Origin: Pedococcus_A sp963730585
GTDB lineage: Bacteria > Actinomycetota > Actinomycetes > Actinomycetales > Dermatophilaceae
DNA length: 64,000 nucleotides
Direction of reading: 5' to 3'
NCBI GenBank assembly: GCA_963730585.1
Contig: CAVSSL010000006.1
Location: 124,001 to 188,000 of the forward strand
Part shown: positions 45,678 through 54,472 of the stretch, one piece after another
How positions within the stretch are numbered: position 1 is the first letter of the stretch
Layout of the letters: each line of letters starts with the position of its first letter
Program-made: the position numbers and the translations under genes
Notes under the pieces: model-generated
Databases searched by the model: none
Seen by the model: the letters and a program-made list of their open reading frames with translations, nothing else
Told to the model about the DNA's origin: nothing

Positions 45678-47732
45678 GTGATTCGACTGTCCACCGGCGC
45701 TGCCTTCGGCATCGCCCTCGCCGCGGCCGTCGCCGCCCCCCTGTCCAGCGCCACGGCGGCCCCCTCGGCCGCACCGTCGCCGGACACCCGTCCCGCGGTC
45801 GCGGCCGAGCAGGCCCAGGCCGACCACCAGCGCCAGGCCATGGGGCTGTCCAGCGACGAGAAGCTGACGGTGCGCGACGTCGTCGTCGACGCGGACGGCA
45901 CCCGCCACGTCCGCTACGAGCGCACCTACAAGGGACTGCGCGTCCTCGGCGGCGACTTCGTGGTGCGCAAGAGCGCGACGGGCGCGACCGAGCACGTGCA
46001 GTGGAACGCCAGCGGCAAGGTGGCGGTGTCGTCCACCTCGCCGTCGGTCGCCGAGGCCACCGCCGAGCGCTCGGCGGCCCGCCGAGCCGGATACACGCCG
46101 ACGAGGAACGACGGCGACCTCGTCGTCTGGGCGGGCGAGAAGACGCCGCGGCTCGCGTGGGACGTCGTGACCGAGGGGTTCCGGGCCGACCAGACGCCCA
46201 GCCGGCTCCACACCGTCGTCGACGCGGACAACGGCGCCGTCATCACGGCATACGACGAGGTGAAGAACGGCACCGGCAACTCCCAGTACTCGGGCACGGT
46301 CACCCTGAACACCATCTCCTCGGGGTCGAGCTGGCTGCTGAAGGACTCCATCGGCAACTACACGACCGACCTGAACGGTGCGACCAGCGGCACCGGCACG
46401 CAGTTCACCGACGCCGACAACGTCTGGGGTACGGGCTCGCCCAGCAACCGGCAGACCGCCGGGGTCGATGCGCAGTACGGCGCAGAGAGGACCTTCGCCT
46501 ACTACAAGAACGTGCAGGGCAGGAACGGCATCTGGAACACCGGCGCCGGCGCCCGCAGCCGGGTCCACTACGGCAACGCCTACGTCAACGCGTTCTGGGA
46601 CGGCACCCAGATGACCTACGGCGACGGCTCGGGCAACGTGAAGCCGCTGACCTCCATCGACGTGGCCGCCCACGAGATGAGCCACGGCGTCACCGAGAAC
46701 ACCGCCAACCTCAACTACTCCGGCGACGCCGGTGGCCTCAACGAGGCAACCTCCGACATCTTCGGCACGGCCGTCGAGTTCTACGCGAACAGCTCGGCCG
46801 ACGTCGGTGACTACCTCATCGGCGAAAAGATCGACATCAACGGCAACGGCACCCCGCTGCGCTACATGGACAAGCCCAGCAAGGACGGGGCGAGCCAGGA
46901 CTGCTGGACCACCAGCACCAAGAACCTGGACCCGCACTACTCGTCCGGCCCGCTGAACCACTGGTTCTACCTCGCCTCGGAGGGCTCGGGAGCCAAGACC
47001 ATCAACGGTGTCAGCTACAACAGCCCCACCTGCAACGGGTCCACCGTGACCGGCGCGGGCCGGGACAACGTCGCCAAGGTCTGGTACCGCACCCTGTCGA
47101 CGAAGCTGACCTCGGGCAGCACCTACGCCAACGCCCGTGAGGGCGCGATCGCCTCGGCGAAGGAGCTCTACGGCGCCTCCAGCGCCACCTGCACGGCCGT
47201 GGAGAAGGCGTTCAGCGCGATCTCGGTCCCGGCCGGCGCGGAGACCTGTGGCGGGTCGACCCCGCCGCCGTCCGGCAGCAACCTGCTCCTCAACCCCGGC
47301 TTCGAGTCGGGCGCCGTGAACTGGACCGGCACCTCCGGTCCCATCACCAGCAACACCGGCCGCCCGGCGCGCACCGGCTCCTGGAAGATGTGGCTCGGCG
47401 GCAACGCCACCACCACGACCGAGACCGAGCAGCAGAGCGTGGCCATTCCGTCCACGGCGACGTCGGCGACGCTCAGTTTCTGGATCCGCATCGACACGGC
47501 TGAGTCGGGCAGCACCGCCTACGACACCACGAAGGTGCAGGTGGTGAACGGCTCCACCACGAGCACCCTGGCGACGTACTCCAACGTGAACGCCAACGGC
47601 ACGTACGTGCAGAAGTCGTTCGACGTCACCGCCTACAAGGGCAAGACCATCTCGGTGAAGTTCCTCATGAACGAGGACTCCTCGCTGCAGACGTCCTTCG
47701 TCGTCGACGACACCGCCCTGACGGTGAGCTGA
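45678..47732 (+). CDS. secreted M4-family metallopeptidase (thermolysin-like) with C-terminal beta domain
   Basis: A 684-residue preproenzyme. Signal peptide (about 1-28), FTP/PepSY propeptide (about 45-200), catalytic domain (about 210-535) with the zinc motif HEMSH (about 331-335) and third ligand in GGLNEATSDIFG (about 354), then the proton-shuttling His in YLASEGSG-adjacent NHWFYL. A C-terminal domain of about 150 residues (NLLLNPGFESGAVNWTGTSG onward) resembles carbohydrate-binding or P-type jelly-rolls. GTG 45678 has AAGGAGA seven bases upstream. It is a close paralogue of the next gene, which lacks the C-terminal domain. Confidence 0.93.
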   Translation: MIRLSTGAAFGIALAAAVAAPLSSATAAPSAAPSPDTRPAVAAEQAQADHQRQAMGLSSDEKLTVRDVVVDADGTRHVRYERTYKGLRVLGGDFVVRKSATGATEHVQWNASGKVAVSSTSPSVAEATAERSAARRAGYTPTRNDGDLVVWAGEKTPRLAWDVVTEGFRADQTPSRLHTVVDADNGAVITAYDEVKNGTGNSQYSGTVTLNTISSGSSWLLKDSIGNYTTDLNGATSGTGTQFTDADNVWGTGSPSNRQTAGVDAQYGAERTFAYYKNVQGRNGIWNTGAGARSRVHYGNAYVNAFWDGTQMTYGDGSGNVKPLTSIDVAAHEMSHGVTENTANLNYSGDAGGLNEATSDIFGTAVEFYANSSADVGDYLIGEKIDINGNGTPLRYMDKPSKDGASQDCWTTSTKNLDPHYSSGPLNHWFYLASEGSGAKTINGVSYNSPTCNGSTVTGAGRDNVAKVWYRTLSTKLTSGSTYANAREGAIASAKELYGASSATCTAVEKAFSAISVPAGAETCGGSTPPPSGSNLLLNPGFESGAVNWTGTSGPITSNTGRPARTGSWKMWLGGNATTTTETEQQSVAIPSTATSATLSFWIRIDTAESGSTAYDTTKVQVVNGSTTSTLATYSNVNANGTYVQKSFDVTAYKGKTISVKFLMNEDSSLQTSFVVDDTALTVS

Positions 47733-47758
47733 CCCTCGCCCAACCCCGCCCGACCACA

Positions 47759-47796
47759 GGACCCCGCCCCACGCAGCCGTGCGTGGGGCGGGGTCC
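47759..47796 (+). terminator. strong hairpin after the first M4 gene
   Basis: A 17-bp perfect stem (47759-47775 with 47780-47796) and a four-base loop, 27 bases past the stop codon; little T-run follows. Confidence 0.75.
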
Positions 47797-47808
47797 GTCG
47801 CGTCAGGA

Positions 47809-47853
47809 TTTGTCAAAGGTTGCCCCAAGATTCCTCTTTGCCCATTGATCCGG
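47809..47853 (+). promoter_or_regulatory. shared M4 upstream motif, copy 2
   Basis: TTTG-T-CAAA inverted repeat (47809-47817) and CATTGATCCGG (47843-47853), matching the arrangement before the first M4 gene. TTGATC may serve as -35. Confidence 0.5.
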
Positions 47854-47930
47854 CGCACACCCGGGGGCGAGGGTCGGCGCCACCCGTCGCGTTCTTCCAG
47901 GCGCGGCCATGCTCACAAGGAGCCACCTAC

Positions 47931-49458
47931 GTGAACCGACTCTCCGCCGGCGTCGCCTTCGGCGCCGTCATCGCTGCTGCTCTCGCCGCCCCGGCCGCGA
48001 CCGCCCAGGCCCGCCCCGCCACCAGCGACGCCCCGCGTGCGGTCGCCGCCGAGCAGGCCCGGGTGGCCGAGGCGGCCAAGGCCCTCGGCCTGTCGTGCCG
48101 GCCAGGGCCTGCAGGTCAAGGCCGTCGTCGCGGACGCCGACGGCTCGAAGCACGTGCGCTACGAGCGCACGTTCCGGGGCCTGCGCGTGATCGGCGGCGA
48201 CTTCGTGGTCGCCAAGGACGCCAAGGGCGCCACGAAGAACGTCTACTGGAACGCCTCCCGCACAGTCGAGGTCGCCTCCACGACCCCGAAGCTGGGTGCA
48301 CCGAGCGGATCGAGCGAGCTCGTCGTCTACGCCGCCGAGGGCTCGCCGCGGCTGGCCTGGGACACGGTGAAGGAGGGCGTCAAGGCCGACCAGACGCCGA
48401 GCCGCCTCCACACCGTCACCGACGCCGCCACGGGCGCGACGCTCGACTCCTGGGACGAGATCGTCAACGGCACCGGCAACTCGATGTACTCCGGCGCGGT
48501 CACCGTCGGCAGCACCCTCTCGGGGGGCTCGTACCTGCTCAAGGACAGCGTCGGCAACTACACGACCGACCTGAACGGTGCGACCACCGGCACCGGTACC
48601 CAGTTCACCGACGCCGACGACGTGTGGGGCAACGGCACCGTCACCTCCCGCCAGACCGCCGCCGTCGACGCGCAGTACGGCGCTGAGATGACGTTCGACT
48701 ACTACAAGAACATCCAGGGTCGAAACGGCATCTGGGACAACGGAACCGGGGCCCGCAGCCGGGTCCACTACGGCAACGCCTACGTCAACGCGTTCTGGGA
48801 CGGCACCCAGATGACCTACGGCGACGGCGCCAACAACGCCAAGCCGCTCACCTCCATCGACGTCGCCGCCCACGAGATGAGTCACGGCGTCACCGAGAAC
48901 ACTGCGGGGCTGGTCTACCGCGGTGACGCGGGCGGCCTCAACGAGGCGACCTCCGACATCTTCGGGACGGCCGTCGAGTGGTACGCCAACAACACCGTCG
49001 ACGCCGGTGACTACCTCATCGGCGAGAAGATCGACATCAACGGCAACGGCACCCCGCTGCGCTACATGGACAAGCCCAGCAAGGACGGCCGCTCCCAGGA
49101 CTGCTGGTCCTCTGGCACGAGCCGCCTCGACCCGCACTACTCGTCGGGCCCGCTGAACCACTGGTTCTACCTGGCCTCCGAGGGGTCGGGCGCCAAGACC
49201 ATCAACGGCGTCGCCTACAACAGCCCGACCTGCAACGGGTCGACCGTGACGGGCGCAGGCCGGGACGCGGCCGCCAAGATCTGGTACCGCACGCTGGCCA
49301 CGAAGCTGACCTCGCGCAGCGACTACAAGGCCGCCCGCGAGGGTGCGATCCGCTCGGCAAAGGAGCTCTACGGCACCGGCTCTGCCCAGTGCGCCGCGGT
49401 CGAGAGCGCCTTCTCGGCGATCGCGGTGCCGGCGGGCACGCAGACCTGCAGCAACTAG
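47931..49458 (+). CDS. secreted M4-family metallopeptidase, second copy, frameshifted
   Basis: From GTG 47931 (SD AAGGAG at 47918-47923) the frame gives a signal peptide and EQARVAEAAKALGLS; the remainder begins in the next frame at GQGLQVKAVVADADG and continues through the catalytic domain (HEMSHGVTENTAGLVY) to 49458. The paralogue shows that no break belongs here: GLSSDEKLTVRDVVVDADG is continuous there. One extra base near 48095 is enough. The protein would have about 508 residues without the jelly-roll tail. It has its own copy of the upstream motif, so it is not merely read through from the first gene. Confidence 0.9.
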
Positions 49459-49472
49459 CCCCACCCACAGCA

Positions 49473-49500
49473 GCGCCCCCGGTCCGGTGACCGGGGGCGC
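49473..49500 (+). terminator. hairpin after the second M4 gene
   Basis: GCGCCCCCGGTC (49473-49484) pairs with GACCGGGGGCGC (49489-49500), four-base loop, flanked by CAGCAG/CTGCTG that can extend the stem. Confidence 0.7.
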
Positions 49501-49546
49501 TCTGCTGCGTCCGGCGCTCAGGGCGTGAAGCGGGTATGCCGTGGGG

Positions 49547-50017
49547 TCACCGGCACAGGGTGCGCTCAGCCGGCGCCTTGACCACGTCGTCGAGGAACCT
49601 GCTGACGACGGACGCAGTGCCGGCCAGCTCGGCGTCGCTCAACCGCTTCGACCCCCGCGGGGTCTCGACGACCACCACGAGGTCGTCCGGGTGGGCGGCG
49701 GTGGTGGTCGCCGTCCCGGTCGCCGTGCGGGCGACCGACGCCAGCTCGGCGAGGGTGTCGTCCTCGACCTGACACGAGCCGCCGTCGTCATGGCCGGTCA
49801 GCCTGACGTGGCCGTCGTCCGTGACCTCGGCGCTGTGGAGGAAACCAGCGACCCCACCCTGGCGCGTGAGGACGACGGGGAAGACGCCCGCCCCGCTGCC
49901 CGAGGGACCAGTGCCGGAGGAGGCTGTCGGTGCGGTGCCGGACCCGCACGCGGTCGCCAGGGCGAGGAGGGCAGCGCTGGCCGGAGTCAACAGGGACCGC
50001 TTGGGGGACAGGCGCAT
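49547..50017 (-). CDS. lipoprotein with an emfourin-like (M4 inhibitor) domain
   Basis: A 156-residue lipoprotein: signal peptide with lipobox LATACGSG (cysteine near residue 24), a Ser/Gly/Thr linker, then a domain of about 105 residues beginning FPVVLTRQGGVAGF and ending in a helix (LAGTASVVSRFLDDVV). The RxGGxAG(F/I) opening, the DGHVRL strand and the size resemble emfourin, the protein inhibitor found next to the M4 peptidase protealysin. Position, convergent with two M4 protease genes, supports this. Homology is judged by eye, so treat as likely but unproven; the alternative is an unrelated small lipoprotein. Confidence 0.6.
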   Translation of the reverse strand: MRLSPKRSLLTPASAALLALATACGSGTAPTASSGTGPSGSGAGVFPVVLTRQGGVAGFLHSAEVTDDGHVRLTGHDDGGSCQVEDDTLAELASVARTATGTATTTAAHPDDLVVVVETPRGSKRLSDAELAGTASVVSRFLDDVVKAPAERTLCR

Positions 50018-50101
50018 CCGGCCATCCTGCCGACCCCCGTCGCTCGGCGCATCCTGCGCGACGCGGCGGCTCGCCTCACGGGAATCGGCGCCGCCGAGTC
50101 C

Positions 50102-50118
50102 TATCCTCCACAGCCATG
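50102..50118 (+). promoter_or_regulatory. leaderless promoter -10 of the first DUF3048 gene
   Basis: TATCCT (50102-50107) lies eight bases before ATG 50116. Confidence 0.5.
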
Positions 50119-51162
50119 ACTCCTGCCGGGGCGCACCGCCCTGTCCACTGGCGCCGGGTGTGGGCGCCGATGACGGCTGCTGCGGTCGCCGCCACCCTGT
50201 CCTTGGCGGCCTGCTCCGGCTCGGCGCACAGCTCGACTTCGGCCGTCACGACCGCGCCGACCACCCCGGCCACCTCGACGCCCACGACGTCGCCGAGCTC
50301 GTCGTCGGGTCTGGTGCCGCTCCAGGGTGGACCGGTGCTCGCGGTCAAGATCGACAACACCCCGCGGGCGCGGCCCCGCATCGGGCTCCAGCAGGCCGAC
50401 GTCGTCTACGTCGAGCCCGTCGAGGGAGGGTTGACCCGGCTGCTGGCGGTGTTCTCCCGCACCATGCCGGCGGAGGTCGGGCCGGTCCGCAGCGCCCGTG
50501 AGTCCGATGTGGAGCTGGTGGCCAACTACGGCCGGGTCGCGCTGGCCTACTCCGGCGGCTCGCCCTACACCCAGCGCGTGCTCGCCAAGGGCCGGCAGGT
50601 CAACCTCAGCAACGACGCCTCGGGAGAGGGCTTCCGCCGGGAGCGGTCCCGGCCCGCGCCCTACAACGTCATCGGCAACACCGAGCGGCTCCTCGCCCGC
50701 GCCGGAGGCAGCGCGAAGCCGAAGGACGTCGGCTTCCGCTTCGGGGCGGCCTCGTCCGGGGGCCGCAAGGCCACCTCGGTGTCGGTGCGGTGGCCGTCGA
50801 GCAGGGTCAGCCTCGTGTGGGACGCCAGGCGCAAGCAGTACCTCGTGACCACCGACGGCAAGCCCGACCTCGACCCGAAGGGACGCCAGTACGGTGCGGC
50901 GACCGTCGTCGTGCAGCACGTCTCGACCCGGCTGTCGGCCAACCGTGACGTCAACGGGGTCGCCACCCCCGTCGTCACGCTGACGGGCAAGGGCAAGGCC
51001 GTCGTCCTGCGCGGAGGAAAGGCCTGGTCGGGCAGCTGGGCCCGCACGAGCGCAACGGCGCCCACGACGCTGACCGCGGGCGGCAAGCCGATCGCCCTCG
51101 CCCCCGACGGGCCGGTCTGGGTGCTGCTCGTCGCGCCGGGCCAGGGTGTCGCGATCGGCTGA
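50116..51162 (+). CDS. DUF3048 (YerB-like) lipoprotein, copy 1
   Basis: A 348-residue exported lipoprotein. The lipobox is SLAACSG (about residues 32-38), followed by a Thr/Ser/Pro linker and two DUF3048-type lobes: VLAVKIDNTPRARPRIGLQQ with DVVYVEPVEGGLTRLLAVF, and GPVRSARESD. Bacillus YerB is the named homologue; no activity is established. Tandem with a close paralogue, each with its own leaderless promoter. Confidence 0.88.
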   Translation: MTPAGAHRPVHWRRVWAPMTAAAVAATLSLAACSGSAHSSTSAVTTAPTTPATSTPTTSPSSSSGLVPLQGGPVLAVKIDNTPRARPRIGLQQADVVYVEPVEGGLTRLLAVFSRTMPAEVGPVRSARESDVELVANYGRVALAYSGGSPYTQRVLAKGRQVNLSNDASGEGFRRERSRPAPYNVIGNTERLLARAGGSAKPKDVGFRFGAASSGGRKATSVSVRWPSSRVSLVWDARRKQYLVTTDGKPDLDPKGRQYGAATVVVQHVSTRLSANRDVNGVATPVVTLTGKGKAVVLRGGKAWSGSWARTSATAPTTLTAGGKPIALAPDGPVWVLLVAPGQGVAIG

Positions 51163-51182
51163 GCCGGCCGCCAGGTGCGCCC

Positions 51183-51197
51183 TATCCTTCGGGCATG
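51183..51197 (+). promoter_or_regulatory. leaderless promoter -10 of the second DUF3048 gene
   Basis: TATCCT (51183-51188) lies six bases before ATG 51195; this hexamer is identical to that of the first copy. Confidence 0.55.
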
Positions 51198-52151
51198 AGC
51201 GCGCGTGCGCTGAGGGCGGTCGCCGCCCTGCTGGTCGTCCTCGGTGTCGGCGCCTGCTCCGGTGACGGCGAGCCGGGTCGCGCGTCCTCGACGTCCACGC
51301 CCACCGGGCCGCTCAGCGGTCCGGCCCTCGCGGTCAAGATCGACAACACCGCGAAGTCGCACCCGCACATCGGCGTGGCCCAGGCCGACATCGTCTACGT
51401 CGAGCCGGTCGAGGGCGGGCTGACCCGACTGCTCGCGGTGTTCTCCAGCGCGCAGCCGAAGGAGGTCGGCCCGGTCCGGAGTGCCCGCGAGTCCGACCTC
51501 GCGATCCTCGGCAACTACGGACCCGTCGCCTTCGCGTACTCGGGCGCCTCCTCCTACACCAGCCGCCTCCTCGAGAAGGGCGAGCAGGTCAACCTCAGCT
51601 ACGCCGCCTCCAGCCAGGGGTTCCGCCGCGAGAAGTCCCGGCCGGCGCCCTACAACGTCATCGGCGACCCCAAGGCGCTCCTGGCCCGCGCCAAGGGCAG
51701 CGTCGCGCCGCAGGACCCCGGCTTCGAGTTCGGGCCGGCGCCGGCCGGTGGCACAGCCGGCACATCCGTTGCCGTGCGCTGGCCGGCGGCCCGCGTCTCG
51801 TTCACGTGGGATGCCGGGCGCAAGGAGTACCTGCTCACGACCGACGGCAAGCCCGACGTCGACCCCCAGGGCAAGCAGCACGGCGCGGCAACCGTGGTGG
51901 TCCAGGTCGTGACGACCACGGCGTCGAAGAACAAGGACGTGACCGGGGCGGCCACCCCGGTCGTACAGCTCACCGGCACGGGGAAGGCCACGGTCCTCCG
52001 CGGCGGCAAGGCGTGGCAGGGCACCTGGTCGCGCGACAGCCTCACCGCGCCGACGTCCTTCACAGGGAGCGGCGGGGCGCTCACCATGGACCCCGCCGGC
52101 ACGGTGTGGGTGCTCCTGGTGGCCCCCGGGCAGGCGGTGACGGTCCGCTGA
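51195..52151 (+). CDS. DUF3048 (YerB-like) lipoprotein, copy 2
   Basis: A 318-residue lipoprotein, a shorter paralogue of the preceding gene (shared stretches include YVEPVEGGLTRLLAVFS, GPVRSARESD, FRRE-SRPAPYNVIG). The lipobox is GVGACSG (about residues 16-22), and the linker is only about 15 residues. The pair arose by tandem duplication. No enzymatic motif is visible. Confidence 0.88.
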   Translation: MSARALRAVAALLVVLGVGACSGDGEPGRASSTSTPTGPLSGPALAVKIDNTAKSHPHIGVAQADIVYVEPVEGGLTRLLAVFSSAQPKEVGPVRSARESDLAILGNYGPVAFAYSGASSYTSRLLEKGEQVNLSYAASSQGFRREKSRPAPYNVIGDPKALLARAKGSVAPQDPGFEFGPAPAGGTAGTSVAVRWPAARVSFTWDAGRKEYLLTTDGKPDVDPQGKQHGAATVVVQVVTTTASKNKDVTGAATPVVQLTGTGKATVLRGGKAWQGTWSRDSLTAPTSFTGSGGALTMDPAGTVWVLLVAPGQAVTVR

Positions 52152-52235
52152 CGCCCGCCACGCGGCATACCCGTGGGTAGCGTGAGATTGGTCCCTATCG
52201 CCGACCCGGACGGGCGTCCCCGTGCGGCGGAGGAC

Positions 52236-52290
52236 TAGTCTCAGGCGACGGACCACCCCCTTCGCAGACGAGGACGGATTTTCAGCCGTG
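52236..52290 (+). promoter_or_regulatory. promoter -10 of sucCD
   Basis: TAGTCT (52236-52241) predicts a start near 52248 and a leader of about 40 bases before GTG 52288. Confidence 0.45.
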
Positions 52291-53463
52291 GATCTCTTCG
52301 AGTACCAAGCGCGCGACATGTTCGAGGCGCACGGAGTGCCGGTTCTGGCCGGCAAGACCGCCACCACCCCCGAGGAGGCCCGCGCGGCCGCCGAGGAGAT
52401 CGGCCCCAAGAGCGGCGGTGTCACCGTCGTCAAGGCCCAGGTCAAGACCGGCGGCCGTGGCAAGGCCGGCGGCGTCAAGGTCGCCAAGACGCCTGAGGAG
52501 GCCGAGCAGCACGCGCAGGCCATCCTCGGCATGGACATCAAGGGCCACACCGTGGGCACCGTGATGATCGCCCAGGGCGCGCGCATCGCCGAGGAGTACT
52601 ACTTCTCGGTGCTGCTCGACCGGGCCAACCGCTCCTACCTCGCGATGTGCAGCAAGGAGGGCGGCATGGAGATCGAGCAGCTCGCGGTCGAGCGCCCCGA
52701 GGCTCTCGCGAAGGTCGAGGTCGACCCCAACACCGGCATCGACGAGGCCAAGGCGCAGGAGATCGTCGCTGCCGCCGGCTTCGACGCCGAGACCGCCGCC
52801 AAGATCGTCCCGGTGCTGACGTCCCTGTGGGAGGTCTACCGCGACGAGGACGCCACGCTGGTCGAGGTCAACCCGCTGGTGAAGACCGAGGACGGCGAGA
52901 TCATCGCCCTCGACGGCAAGGTCACCCTCGACGCCAACGCCGACTTCCGCCACCCCGACCACGCGGCGCTCGAGGACAAGTCGGCGACCGACCCGCTCGA
53001 GGCGATGGCCAAGGAGAAGGACCTCAACTACGTCAAGCTCGACGGCTCCGTCGGCATCATCGGCAACGGCGCTGGCCTGGTCATGTCGACCCTCGACGTC
53101 GTCGCCTACGCCGGCGAGGAGTTCGGCGGCCAGAAGCCGGCCAACTTCCTCGACATCGGTGGCGGCGCCTCGGCCGAGGTCATGGCCAACGGCCTGCACA
53201 TCATCCTCGGCGACCCGCAGGTGAAGTCGGTGTTCGTCAACGTCTTCGGCGGCATCACCGCCTGTGACGCGGTGGCCAACGGCATCGTCGGCGCGCTGGA
53301 GAAGCTCGGCGACGAGGAGAACAAGCCGCTCGTCGTCCGCCTCGACGGCAACAACGTCGAGGAGGGCCGGCGCATCCTCGCCGAGTTCAACCACCCGCAC
53401 GTGATCATCGAAGAGACCATGGACGGCGCCGCCCGCAAGGCCGCCGAGCTGGCCTCCAAGTAA
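52288..53463 (+). CDS. sucC: succinate-CoA ligase beta subunit
   Basis: A 391-residue ATP-grasp subunit of the TCA-cycle succinyl-CoA synthetase. MDLFEYQARDMFEAHGVPV is the classic N-terminus (here GTG-started), KAQVKTGGRGKAGGVK the nucleotide-binding lysine segment, EVNPLVKTEDG the metal site, and the C-terminal CoA-ligase lobe contains GNGAGLVMSTLD and VNVFGGITACDAVA. Followed 33 bases later by sucD. Context: no other TCA genes nearby. Confidence 0.97.
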   Translation: MDLFEYQARDMFEAHGVPVLAGKTATTPEEARAAAEEIGPKSGGVTVVKAQVKTGGRGKAGGVKVAKTPEEAEQHAQAILGMDIKGHTVGTVMIAQGARIAEEYYFSVLLDRANRSYLAMCSKEGGMEIEQLAVERPEALAKVEVDPNTGIDEAKAQEIVAAAGFDAETAAKIVPVLTSLWEVYRDEDATLVEVNPLVKTEDGEIIALDGKVTLDANADFRHPDHAALEDKSATDPLEAMAKEKDLNYVKLDGSVGIIGNGAGLVMSTLDVVAYAGEEFGGQKPANFLDIGGGASAEVMANGLHIILGDPQVKSVFVNVFGGITACDAVANGIVGALEKLGDEENKPLVVRLDGNNVEEGRRILAEFNHPHVIIEETMDGAARKAAELASK

Positions 53464-53496
53464 GCCCGGCAGACCAAGAGAGACGGACTCACAGCA

Positions 53497-54390
53497 ATGG
53501 CAATCTTTCTCGACGAGAACTCCAAGGTCATCGTCCAGGGCATGACCGGCTCCGAGGGCATGAAGCACACGCAGCGCATGCTCAAGTCGGGCACCACCAT
53601 CGTCGGTGGCGTGAACCCCCGCAAGGCGGGCACCACCGTCGACTTCGAGGGCGGCACCACCGTCCCCGTCTTCGGCAGCGTCGCCGAGGCGATGAAGGAG
53701 ACCGGCGCCGACGTGTCGGTCATCTTCGTGCCGCCGGCGTTCGCCAAGTCGGCCGTGGTCGAGGCGATCGACGCCGAGATCCCGCTCGCCGTCGTCATCA
53801 CCGAGGGCATCGCGGTCAAGGACACCGCCGAGTTCTTCGCCTACTCGCAGGAGAAGGGCACCACCCGCATCGTCGGCCCGAACTGCCCCGGCCTCATCAG
53901 CCCCGGCAAGTCCAACGCCGGCATCATCCCCGCCGACATCGCCGGTGGCGGCCGCATCGGCCTGGTCTCCAAGTCGGGCACGCTGACCTACCAGATGATG
54001 TACGAGCTCAAGGAGTTCGGCTTCTCCACGGCGGTCGGCATCGGCGGTGACCCGATCATCGGCACCACCCACATCGACTGCCTCGAGGCGTTCCAGAACG
54101 ACCCCGAGACCGACGCCATCGTCATGATCGGCGAGATCGGTGGCGACGCCGAGGAGCGGGCCGCGGCCTACATCAAGGACAACGTGACCAAGCCGGTCGT
54201 CGGCTACGTCGCGGGCTTCACCGCCCCGGAGGGCAAGACCATGGGCCACGCCGGCGCCATCGTCTCCGGCTCGTCGGGCACCGCGGCCGCCAAGCAGGAG
54301 GCCCTCGAGGCCGCCGGCGTCAAGGTCGGCAAGACGCCGTCCGCGACCGCCCAGCTCATGCGCGAGATCATGCAGGGCCTGCAGAAGTAG
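53497..54390 (+). CDS. sucD: succinate-CoA ligase alpha subunit
   Basis: A 297-residue CoA-binding subunit. CoA-binding motif QGMTGSEGMKHT (about residues 13-24), VGPNCPGLISPGK (about 126-138) and the phosphohistidine loop GKTMGHAGAIVSGSSGTA (His near 249) are intact. It forms the heterodimer with SucC; catalyses succinyl-CoA to succinate with nucleotide phosphorylation. ATG 53497 follows a weak AGAGAGA ribosome site. Confidence 0.97.
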   Translation: MAIFLDENSKVIVQGMTGSEGMKHTQRMLKSGTTIVGGVNPRKAGTTVDFEGGTTVPVFGSVAEAMKETGADVSVIFVPPAFAKSAVVEAIDAEIPLAVVITEGIAVKDTAEFFAYSQEKGTTRIVGPNCPGLISPGKSNAGIIPADIAGGGRIGLVSKSGTLTYQMMYELKEFGFSTAVGIGGDPIIGTTHIDCLEAFQNDPETDAIVMIGEIGGDAEERAAAYIKDNVTKPVVGYVAGFTAPEGKTMGHAGAIVSGSSGTAAAKQEALEAAGVKVGKTPSATAQLMREIMQGLQK

Positions 54391-54472
54391 GTTCTGCCGC
54401 AAGGCAGTTCGCGAGGCCGTCACCCTGGTGGGTGGCGGCCTCGCGTGATTCTCGGGTATGCCGCGTGCGCGC

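Noticed and set aside
52282..54470. Minus-strand extension of the sigma-partner frame through sucC and sucD
   Set aside because: After about 54672 the frame turns into composition-driven sequence antisense to sucCD; the real C-terminus is in another frame ending at 54473.
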